Origin: Desulfobacterales bacterium | GTDB lineage: Bacteria; Desulfobacterota; Desulfobacteria; Desulfobacterales; UBA11574 | DNA length: 64,000 nucleotides | NCBI GenBank assembly: GCA_022340885.1 | Contig: JAJDND010000020.1 | Location: 1-64,000, forward strand | Reading direction: 5' to 3' | Shown: piece after piece, positions 54,189 to 61,361 of the stretch | Numbering within the stretch: position 1 is the first letter of the stretch | Layout: the number at the start of each line of letters is the position of its first letter | Notes under the pieces: generated by a model | Told to the model about the DNA's origin: nothing | The model's input: the letters and a program-made list of their open reading frames with translations, nothing else | Databases searched by the model: none | Made by a program: the position numbers and the translations under genes

Positions 54189-54246
54189 ATAAAATCGTGT
54201 AACGATTTTATGAAACGCGGCTATGCCGCTAAGTTGGCGAAAGGCT
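54189..54246. repeat. Family 2 double hairpin, downstream of typA
   Basis: Same two stems as at 46879 (ATAAAATCGT/ACGATTTTAT, then GCGGC-TAT-GCCGC), followed by GGCGAAAGGCT. It is 45 bases after the typA stop, where a terminator is expected. No T-run follows. Confidence 0.6.
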
Positions 54247-54257
54247 AAAATTCCTAT

Positions 54258-54277
54258 CCCCGCAGCAAGCTGCGGGG
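54258..54277. other. Perfect hairpin CCCCGCAGC/GCTGCGGGG
   Basis: A 9-bp GC-rich stem with a 2-nt loop (or 8 bp with loop CAAG), followed by aattcaaatttaa. Related sequence occurs at 32998. It lies in the 224-bp gap between typA and the malyl-CoA lyase-like gene and could act as a terminator. Confidence 0.5.
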
Positions 54278-54291
54278 AATTCAAATTTAAA

Positions 54292-54335
54292 CTGACGCAG
54301 AAATTGGGCAAAAAGGGGCGCTTTACAAAGGTCTC
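54292..54335. repeat. Palindromic element family 1, half copy upstream of the malyl-CoA lyase-like gene
   Basis: The block gacgcagaaattgggcaaaa plus aaaggtctc matches the gene-proximal half of copy A (TTGGGCAAAA and the terminal CAAAGGTCTCG). The distal half is missing. It ends 32 nt before the start codon and has the same orientation relative to the gene as the other proximal copies. Confidence 0.6.
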
Positions 54336-54367
54336 ACACGCACGCTTATGTCGCAGGAGGCAACAAT

Positions 54368-55282
54368 ATGAAACCAAGACGATCCACACTTTCCGTACCC
54401 GGCCACATCGAAAAGATGCTTGTCAAGGCGTGCCGACAGCAGGTGGATGTGGTCATGCTCGATCTGGAAGACAGCGTTCCTTTGGAAGCCAAGGCATCAG
54501 CCCGAAACCGGGTCATTCAGTCCATCCATGAACTTGACTGGCGGGATATTACGATCACTTTTCGAATCAACGGCCTGGACACCCCTTTTGGCTACCGGGA
54601 TCTTCTGGAGGTGGTTGAAGGGGCCGGTCCCAAGATCGACGCCGTGGTCGTGCCCAAGGTCGATCATCCCAAAGATATCCATTTTGTCAGCCGGATGCTC
54701 GACGGTATCGAGGCGTCAATGGGATTTTCACATCGTATCAGCATCGAAGCGATCATCGAAAGCGCAGAGGGTCTTGAAAAGATAACCCGAATCGCTAAAG
54801 CCAGCAGCCGGTTGATCGCCTTGGTATTCGGTATCGTGGATTACTCTGCATCTATCGGCGCCCGTTTGATATCCATTTCCGGTCATGGCGAAAAAGAAGA
54901 AGAAATTTATCCGGGGCACCGCTGGAATTTTGAAATGAGTCGAATCGTCATGGCGGCAAAGGCTCACGGGCTTTTGGCCATCGATGCGCCTTATGGAAAC
55001 TTCAAAGATCCGCAAGGACTTCAACGCAGCACGGCCGTGGCATGCGCCCTTGGATACGATGGCAAATGGGCCATTCATCCGGATCAGATCGACATCATTC
55101 AACAGGCTTTTTCTCCGTCCGAAGAAGATATCGAAAGGGCGGTTAAAGTGCTGGAAGCCCACAAGCAGGCAAAAGAAAAGGGACTCGGCGCCGTGGCGGT
55201 CGAAGGTCGAATGGTGGATCAAGCCACGGTGCGCCTGGCCGAGCAGTTATATGCCCAGGCCAAGTTTCTAAATATGGTTTAA
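54368..55282 (+). CDS. Malyl-CoA / CitE-like lyase
   Basis: The 304-residue protein is in the HpcH/HpaI-CitE superfamily and most resembles L-malyl-CoA/beta-methylmalyl-CoA lyase. Marks are DVVMLDLEDSVP (Mg-binding), FRINGLDTPFGYRDL, VVVPKV, EAIIESAEGLEKI, APYGNFKDPQGL and DGKWAIHPDQI. The Mcl-type enzymes join glyoxylate and acetyl-CoA to malyl-CoA, or the reverse. With isocitrate lyase in the same window this could give a route for glyoxylate in place of malate synthase. Citrate lyase beta subunit is less likely, as no citF/citD lies beside it. The start at 54368 has AGGAGG. Confidence 0.85.
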   Translation: MKPRRSTLSVPGHIEKMLVKACRQQVDVVMLDLEDSVPLEAKASARNRVIQSIHELDWRDITITFRINGLDTPFGYRDLLEVVEGAGPKIDAVVVPKVDHPKDIHFVSRMLDGIEASMGFSHRISIEAIIESAEGLEKITRIAKASSRLIALVFGIVDYSASIGARLISISGHGEKEEEIYPGHRWNFEMSRIVMAAKAHGLLAIDAPYGNFKDPQGLQRSTAVACALGYDGKWAIHPDQIDIIQQAFSPSEEDIERAVKVLEAHKQAKEKGLGAVAVEGRMVDQATVRLAEQLYAQAKFLNMV

Positions 55283-55466
55283 CGGTTTTAAGTCCGATGG
55301 AAGAGCGAAGACCGCTTCGCTAGTAAGATGGACGAATGAAAACAGACGACGGATGACGGACGACAGATGAAAGCCAACCCGTCCTCTGACTTCAGCTTAC
55401 CCGGCAAGCCCGAAGAGCGAAGACGGGACCCCTGAACTCTGAACACTGAACACTGGCCCGTAGGGC
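55283..55466. repeat. Microrepeat between convergent genes
   Basis: Units such as ccgatggaagagcgaagacc, gacggatgacggacgacaga and tctgaacactgaacactgg fill the gap between the lyase-like gene and the aminopeptidase gene. The block agagcgaagacggg (about 55402-55416) recurs at 12156 and 26395. Confidence 0.6.
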
Positions 55467-57947
55467 CTACGTCTTCCTCATCCTGAGATTGATTTCCAAT
55501 TGCTCCATGCTCATCCTCACCACGGCTTCAAGATGGGGCTTCTTCTGAAGGTATGTATTGAAAAAGGCTTTGACGCCGTCGGGATCCCGCAGGCCGGACA
55601 CCGGAACGATTCCGGCGACAACCCGTTCATAGAGGAGTGGGTGAAGACTTTCCAGTGAATCGACGTGCGCCGCGAACCACGGCCACATGGCCTTTGTCGC
55701 ATGGGGGTTGGCACCCGCCGACACCATGGGGATGAATCGGTTCCTGACCGGCACTTCCTTCAATGTGTAATCGAACGCTTTTCGGATGAGATCCGGGTCC
55801 TGAAAACATCCCATGGCGGTCAGAATTTGGATCCGCTCATGTTCACTGCGGCACGATTCAAAGCGCCGAATAAGCCAATTCAGGGTATCGGCATCCCCGG
55901 CCAGAGCCCCGGCCATGAGCACGCTTTTGAGAATATCCGGATGGATTGCCTCACCTTCGCGCAAAGACTCGAACCGGACGGCGGCAAATTCAGCAGCATT
56001 ATCCGACCCGTATATCACGGCATGCCATAATATTTGATCCCTGAGCAAAGCGATAGCCGCAGGTTCCCCGGATGACGGTCGCATCCCGATACGAACCAGG
56101 GTATTTTCAAGTATGGATTTCCCAATGGCACGAATCGCCTCCCGGCGGGAGTCCTCTACGACCAGATAGGCTCGAAAAAGGTTGCCGGCCAGGCTGCTTA
56201 AAGGGAGATAAGCGTCCTCGTTTTGGTAATTGACCAGAAACGCCAGATACGCTTCGATAGCAGCGCCGCCGTTTTGCACCCGGGCGAAAAGGTCATCTTG
56301 AAGACCCCATCGATCTTCAGGAGATACCTTTTTATCCGCAACCCACGGACCCAAGGCCGAAAGATCCTCCAGCGCCTCATACGCCACCCGGTAAAAGCCG
56401 GTCTGACCGGCATTGATCTTGTAAGCCACGGTATCGGCGCCCAAATCGACTTGAGCGGATTGATCTTCCATAAGGATGGATATGATTTTCTGACCGCCGG
56501 TTTCGCCATACGCCAAGATGGTCACCGGAATAAGCCAGGACTGATCGGACGTGTTCTCGAGATAAGTAAACCGTTTTTGTGTCAATGTCAGAATACGGCC
56601 GTCTCGCCGGGCCTGAACCAGGGGATGACCGGGTTGTTCGATCCAGCTTTTCATGAGGGTGATCACCGGTTTTCCGGATGTGTGCTCCAGGGCCTCCCAG
56701 AGATGGCGGCTGGCGGCATTGGCGTATTCAAACGTCTTCAGATAGTGCTGTAACCCTTTCCTCATGTCTTCGCCCCCGATGTATTCCCGTACCACCCGTA
56801 ATATGCTGCTTCCTTTGCTGTAGATGATGGGTGCGGTGCTGGTGTTGATGACCACGTGTTCGCCGCCGGGAATTTCAATGGGACTGGTGTCGGTCAGGCC
56901 GTCGCGTCTCATGGCCGAAGCGGTTTGACCCAGCAGGAACTGGTCCCAGACCTGCCACTCGGGATGATAATGGTCCACTACACCGTAAGCAAAGAACGTG
57001 GCAAAGCTTTCATTGAGCCACAGGTATTTCCAGTCGGACGGCGTTACCAGGTTGCCGAACCACTGGTGGGCGATTTCGTGCGCAATGACATTGCAGATGC
57101 TCATCTCACCGGACCTGGACGTTGCCCCGGGGTAGTGAAGGACCAAATTCTCCCTGAAGGTAATGGCGCCCCAGTTTTCCATGGCGCCGAAGGCAAAATC
57201 AGGAACGGCGATCAGATCCATTTTGTCCAGTACATAGGGAATCCCGAAATAGGTTTCACAGAATTGAAGGGCCTTTCGCCCGAATGCCAGACCGAATTTG
57301 TAATACCCTTCTCTTCCCGGCAACGTCACGGACCGGACCCTCGGGTCTGTCTCATCCGATTGGATATGAAACGCCCCGACGCCGAAAAACAAAAGGTAGG
57401 TGGACATGGCCGGCGTGGATTTAAACCGGACGCGTTTCTTGTTTCCGGACAGCGCTTCTTCGGATGCCACCGGGCAGTTGGACAGGGCTGTAAGATCGGC
57501 ATCCACGATCATCTCCACATCAAAGACCGCCTTTTCAGACGGATGGTCCATGCAGGGAAAGGCCCGGCGTGCATCGCTTTCCTGAAACTGGGTCACCGCA
57601 ATGGAATGAATTTTGTCATTGCCTTTAAATATACTGCGGTAAAACCCGGCCATCTTTTCGTTGATCCATCCCTGGTATTCGATAATCAAATGGAACACGC
57701 CGTGCAGTGTCCCGGGAAGATCGATTCTCAAACTTTCTTTTTTGGGGTCGACCTGAAATGAACATAAAATATGATTATCGCTTGTTTTGAGCGCACAGCT
57801 CCAGACAGCCAGTTCCAGGATGTTCAGGTAGACATGATTCACCGGCTGCCGGGGTTCGAACTCGATCTCGACGCTTCCGGAAAAGCAAAAACGTGCGAGA
57901 TCAGGCTCTATTTGCAGTGTATAACGGACGGGGCGGACTGGGTTCAT
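55467..57947 (-). CDS. M1-family metallo-aminopeptidase
   Basis: The 826-residue protein is a zinc aminopeptidase of the M1 family. The exopeptidase signature GAMENWG and the zinc site HEIAHQWFGN with a Glu 18 residues further in WLNESFA are intact. The N-terminal beta domain and the C-terminal helical (ERAP1-like) region of about 300 residues are both present. It removes N-terminal residues from peptides, probably in the cytoplasm as no signal is seen. The start at 57947 (MNPVRP) follows GGAGGT; a longer frame to 58025 lacks a ribosome site. Nearest relatives are aminopeptidase N-like proteins. Confidence 0.95.
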   Translation of the reverse strand: MNPVRPVRYTLQIEPDLARFCFSGSVEIEFEPRQPVNHVYLNILELAVWSCALKTSDNHILCSFQVDPKKESLRIDLPGTLHGVFHLIIEYQGWINEKMAGFYRSIFKGNDKIHSIAVTQFQESDARRAFPCMDHPSEKAVFDVEMIVDADLTALSNCPVASEEALSGNKKRVRFKSTPAMSTYLLFFGVGAFHIQSDETDPRVRSVTLPGREGYYKFGLAFGRKALQFCETYFGIPYVLDKMDLIAVPDFAFGAMENWGAITFRENLVLHYPGATSRSGEMSICNVIAHEIAHQWFGNLVTPSDWKYLWLNESFATFFAYGVVDHYHPEWQVWDQFLLGQTASAMRRDGLTDTSPIEIPGGEHVVINTSTAPIIYSKGSSILRVVREYIGGEDMRKGLQHYLKTFEYANAASRHLWEALEHTSGKPVITLMKSWIEQPGHPLVQARRDGRILTLTQKRFTYLENTSDQSWLIPVTILAYGETGGQKIISILMEDQSAQVDLGADTVAYKINAGQTGFYRVAYEALEDLSALGPWVADKKVSPEDRWGLQDDLFARVQNGGAAIEAYLAFLVNYQNEDAYLPLSSLAGNLFRAYLVVEDSRREAIRAIGKSILENTLVRIGMRPSSGEPAAIALLRDQILWHAVIYGSDNAAEFAAVRFESLREGEAIHPDILKSVLMAGALAGDADTLNWLIRRFESCRSEHERIQILTAMGCFQDPDLIRKAFDYTLKEVPVRNRFIPMVSAGANPHATKAMWPWFAAHVDSLESLHPLLYERVVAGIVPVSGLRDPDGVKAFFNTYLQKKPHLEAVVRMSMEQLEINLRMRKT

Positions 57948-58048
57948 AGTACCTCCGAAATTAGAAAGTGATGCAGGAAGGAAATACTTTAAGATAAGAT
58001 TATTCGGGAGCGAAATTTGAGTCAATTGAAAAAATTATGAACGCGGTG

Positions 58049-58444
58049 TCATCGCTTTTTTCGACGATGCCGGTTTTTTTCGAATGCCCCCTCTATGGCA
58101 TGTTTCAAAACCTCGATGTTGGCCGGCTTACATAGATGGCCGTCAAATCCCGCCGATTTAAGCTGATCCGAAGCCACATCCGCAAGATAGCCTGAAAACG
58201 CATAAATTACCGCTGTTCCATTTATTTTTCTGATTTGTCTGCATAATTGCGTACCGTCCATGTCCGGCATGGACAAATCGGTTATGATCAACGGGAACGC
58301 TTCCTTTTGGAATATCTCCAAAGCCTCATCGCCGTTTTCGGCAAGTTCGACATCATAGCCCAACCTCATCAATATGTCTTTCATCGACTCTCTTTGAAAT
58401 TTCTCATCATCTACAAACAGAATCCTTCCCGAACCTGCGGCCAT
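58049..58444 (-). CDS. Single-domain response regulator (receiver)
   Basis: The 131-residue protein is a lone receiver domain. It starts with RILFVDDE (acidic pocket), the phospho-acceptor Asp is about residue 56 in LIITDLSMPD, the Ser/Thr position is Ser in YAFSGY, and the conserved Lys is in LCKPAN. A basic tail (NRHRRKKR) follows. The start at 58444 has AAGGA at 8 bases; a GTG start further upstream is possible. There is no output domain, so it acts by protein contact or in a phosphorelay. No kinase is adjacent. Confidence 0.9.
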   Translation of the reverse strand: MAAGSGRILFVDDEKFQRESMKDILMRLGYDVELAENGDEALEIFQKEAFPLIITDLSMPDMDGTQLCRQIRKINGTAVIYAFSGYLADVASDQLKSAGFDGHLCKPANIEVLKHAIEGAFEKNRHRRKKR

Positions 58445-59104
58445 TTCAGATGTCCTTGTCACGAGATGCACAGACGCGTATTCACTCAGGAGTCGCGCTG
58501 CCTTGTTTTACCGTTTCGGCTGTCATTCACCTTTCTGGTTTGCATAACTATGTATCAGCTCGACCCCCATGTCCCAACAAAGCGCGACAAATATTATCCA
58601 TACCACGCTCCATAACATGATAAAAGTATAAAATGGGTAGAAATGAATGAACACGCTAAACATACCGAAATAAAACAATATTTTCATAATTTATTACCGC
58701 CTCAAACAACTTCGACTTGCAAAGAGATTTGCCCGCTTTGGCAAACTATAACGATTATCGGTCAAACATCAGTAAAAGTTAAGTTCAATACGAAACATGC
58801 CGATATTATTAGAGCCGAAGGTATATTCAATGTTAAAAAAAATGCCGAACACCTGCTGTTGCATTTTCTGATTTCAATACTTTTTCTTTCAATAGCTTGA
58901 AACATATGATATTTTAGACTAATTCGATCCATACGATAATTTTCGGAATACCATAATATTCTTATGATAAGGTTGCCGGTCAATGAAGAGAGCATTTGAA
59001 CAGGAAAAAGACAACATGCAAACTTCGGAAATAACACTTTCAAAAGATCCATTGACCGATTTTGAAAAGCTCATCGAAAGACAAAGTTAACATAAGGTGA
59101 TATT
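58445..59104. other. 660-bp AT-rich region, little recognisable
   Basis: The region between the receiver gene and the SH3 gene is AT-rich. Two open frames occur: 58643-58900 (85 codons; no ribosome site, atypical composition) and 58983-59090 (35 codons, listed separately). No repeat of the families above was seen. Confidence 0.45.
58983..59090 (+). CDS. Possible 35-residue small protein
   Basis: An ATG at 58983 opens 35 codons ending in TAA at 59088-59090, with a weak purine site (ataagg) about 10 bases upstream. The peptide is charged (MKRAFEQEKDNMQ...). It ends 14 bases before the SH3 gene start and could be its leader peptide or upstream partner. No homolog is known to me. Confidence 0.25.
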   Translation: MKRAFEQEKDNMQTSEITLSKDPLTDFEKLIERQS

Positions 59105-59836
59105 ATGACTCGGATGCCAGCCGGAAAAACCCTTTGGATAATCCTTTACACAACGGTTTGCATTTTGGCCGCTCTGATTGTTTCGGCTCATGCCGATACG
59201 CGATATGTTTCCGATATGCTCATTATTTCTGTCAGGGATGCCCAGCGCCATGATGCCAATGTATTGGGATATATTAAAACACCGACGGCGGTGGACGTCC
59301 TTGGAGAACAAGGAGATTATTTAAAGATAAAGACGAAAGACGGTCTCGAAGGGTGGGTTTTGGCAAAATATATTGTTACCGAAAAACCCAAGGCCCTGAT
59401 CATCGAAGATTTGAAAAATCAAATCGAAGAATTAACCAAAGAGGTCGATACAGCCGAACCCAAGCAAAATACGCTATCGGACGCATCATCCGAAACAACG
59501 GGGAATGATGAAAAAAAAATCAGGGAGCTGAAAGAGGCCGTCGATAAAAATCAAAAGCTTGCCGACAAAGCCGGGCGTGACTTTGCAGCTCTGGATAAAA
59601 AGTACAAAACACTTCTTTTGCATTCGGGGAATACGGATCAATTGCTTAAGGAAATGAACCGGTTGAAAAAAACAAACACCCAATTGAATGCAGAAATCAC
59701 GACCCTTAGAAAAAATACCGGCAACCCATTGAAATCGAGAAAAGTTCAATTGTTCATTGCGGGCGCAGGGGTCCTGCTTATCGGAATAATTCTCGGAGGC
59801 TCTGCAAAGAAAAAGAAGAGATACAAACTGACTTGA
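59105..59836 (+). CDS. SH3-domain, coiled-coil membrane protein (YgiM-like)
   Basis: The 243-residue protein has a signal peptide ending near SAHA (residue 30), a bacterial SH3 domain (about 31-93: RYVSDMLIISVRD, KTKDGLEGWVLAKYI), a long Glu/Lys-rich coiled coil (about 98-210) and a C-terminal membrane segment (LFIAGAGVLLIGIILGG) with a basic tail KKKKR. This is the layout of the TIGR04211/YgiM group of SH3 proteins, periplasmic and held in the inner membrane by the C-terminal helix. The binding partner is unknown; a role at the cell envelope is likely. The start at 59105 follows AAGGTGA. Confidence 0.88.
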   Translation: MTRMPAGKTLWIILYTTVCILAALIVSAHADTRYVSDMLIISVRDAQRHDANVLGYIKTPTAVDVLGEQGDYLKIKTKDGLEGWVLAKYIVTEKPKALIIEDLKNQIEELTKEVDTAEPKQNTLSDASSETTGNDEKKIRELKEAVDKNQKLADKAGRDFAALDKKYKTLLLHSGNTDQLLKEMNRLKKTNTQLNAEITTLRKNTGNPLKSRKVQLFIAGAGVLLIGIILGGSAKKKKRYKLT

Positions 59837-59915
59837 TTTTCATACACCCTTTACGTTAACATTGGAAAAATAAGTTAATCCCTTTTTGCCATGATGTTTA
59901 TCCAACGTTAAGGTT

Positions 59916-61361
59916 TTAATAAAGAAACTCGGCAGGTTGAATACCATAGGCCGAAGAATCCAGGCTTTTCACAATATTTCTTAAAAATGCCCCGGATTCG
60001 GGGTCACGTTCATCCAGATCGGCTTCGCCTATCTTTATGTAGCTGTTCTTCCCACCCGGAGCCAACAACATGACGACGGGGCGCGCCTTGTCGGTTTTTT
60101 TCCCGGCCTCCGTGACCAGCGCCAATTCGCCGGTGTCCAATTCCAGAAATGATCCGACAGGGTAAACCCCCAGCATATTGATGAACGCCTTAATGAGGAC
60201 CGGGTCGAAATCCGTTCCCGAATGGGCCTGCATGTAACCCAGGGCCTGGTTCTGCGTAAGCGCCAACGCACGATAATTGCGTGGAGAGGTGATGGCATCG
60301 AAGACGTCTGCAATGGTCAAAATCCGGCCGAACAGACTCACGGACTTTTTTCGAGGAATTTGGGGATAGCCCGAAAGATCATATTTCATGTGGTGTTCAA
60401 AAGGAGGGAGCAGAATTTTCGACTTTAGATCACGGGCAGCCTGTAGTTTGATGATTTGAGCGACACTATAGATGGTATGTTTTTTGATTACTTCGAACTC
60501 TCTTGCGTTCAGCTTTCGGGGAAGACGGATGATTTCAACAGGAACATCCAGCTTTCCCAAATCGTGAAAAAGCCCGCATATGCCCAGCCTGTTGACAGAC
60601 ATCCGGGAGATACCGATGTGCCGCCCCAAGCACATGGAAAGTATGGCAACGTTCACTGAATGGGTGAAGGTGTAGTCATCATAATCGCGAATGGTGCTGA
60701 GCCCTAAAAGAACCGACTCATCCTCCATAACGAGATCCACCATGTTTTGGATGACACGAAGCGCTTTGCGAACCCCTACCTTTTTTTGAGTCGTGATTTT
60801 CTCGGCTACTTCTTTTACGGAATTCAACGCATAAAAATAAGATTCTTTGGCTTTTGCTTTCCGAAGGTTTTCGCCATCTAAAGCTTCTGTATCGGAAGCC
60901 TGTTCCGTCATAATTGTATCTTGCTCACAAACAATTTCCACCCAGGCGCCTCCAAGGGTCTCCAGTTGTTCGTTGAACCATTCCAGGGATTCTTTGTGCT
61001 GCTCGCTGTCGTTCAACATCCGGCTGAAAGCGACAATCTCCTCCGCCGGAGCCTCCTGGATCGAAGGATAAAAGCAAAGTCCTTGTAAATCGCGGCTTTC
61101 GAAATATTGGATCATATTGCTCATCAGATGGCCGATTTCGCGTCTGTGGATCACCTTTTCGCTCTGTAGAAAAATATTCCCTCTGGAAACTCGAACGATT
61201 ATCTCGTCATCCTCCATCAACATCCGACGGACGACATTTTTGAAATCATCAATGCATTCCATCATCAACGGATTGGTGACTTGATGGATCTTAACCATGT
61301 AAACGAGCCTGTAAAACGTTTTGAGAAAATCATCGGACAATGTTTTTTCTTTCCGGTTCAT
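59916..61361 (-). CDS. HD-GYP domain phosphohydrolase with degenerate GYP motif
   Basis: The 481-residue protein has an N-terminal domain (1-145) shared with the HEAT protein upstream, and an HD-GYP domain (about 225-400). HD is intact in GLFHDLGKLD (His266-Asp267). The second signature is HHMKYDLSGYP (323-333), where the usual form is HHExxDGxGYP, so the conserved Glu and first Gly are replaced. HD-GYP proteins hydrolyse cyclic di-GMP. Loss of the Glu may reduce activity or change the metal set. The start overlaps the upstream HEAT-repeat gene by 4 bases (ATGA), so the two are made together. No membrane segment is seen. Confidence 0.9.
   Translation of the reverse strand: MNRKEKTLSDDFLKTFYRLVYMVKIHQVTNPLMMECIDDFKNVVRRMLMEDDEIIVRVSRGNIFLQSEKVIHRREIGHLMSNMIQYFESRDLQGLCFYPSIQEAPAEEIVAFSRMLNDSEQHKESLEWFNEQLETLGGAWVEIVCEQDTIMTEQASDTEALDGENLRKAKAKESYFYALNSVKEVAEKITTQKKVGVRKALRVIQNMVDLVMEDESVLLGLSTIRDYDDYTFTHSVNVAILSMCLGRHIGISRMSVNRLGICGLFHDLGKLDVPVEIIRLPRKLNAREFEVIKKHTIYSVAQIIKLQAARDLKSKILLPPFEHHMKYDLSGYPQIPRKKSVSLFGRILTIADVFDAITSPRNYRALALTQNQALGYMQAHSGTDFDPVLIKAFINMLGVYPVGSFLELDTGELALVTEAGKKTDKARPVVMLLAPGGKNSYIKIGEADLDERDPESGAFLRNIVKSLDSSAYGIQPAEFLY

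Noticed and set aside
54368..55282. Citrate lyase beta subunit (citE)
   Set aside because: No citD, citF or citC lies next to it, and the sequence has Mcl-type features such as FRINGLDTPFGYRD.
58643..58900. 85-codon plus-strand frame
   Set aside because: No ribosome site, atypical composition and no recognisable motif in an AT-rich gap.
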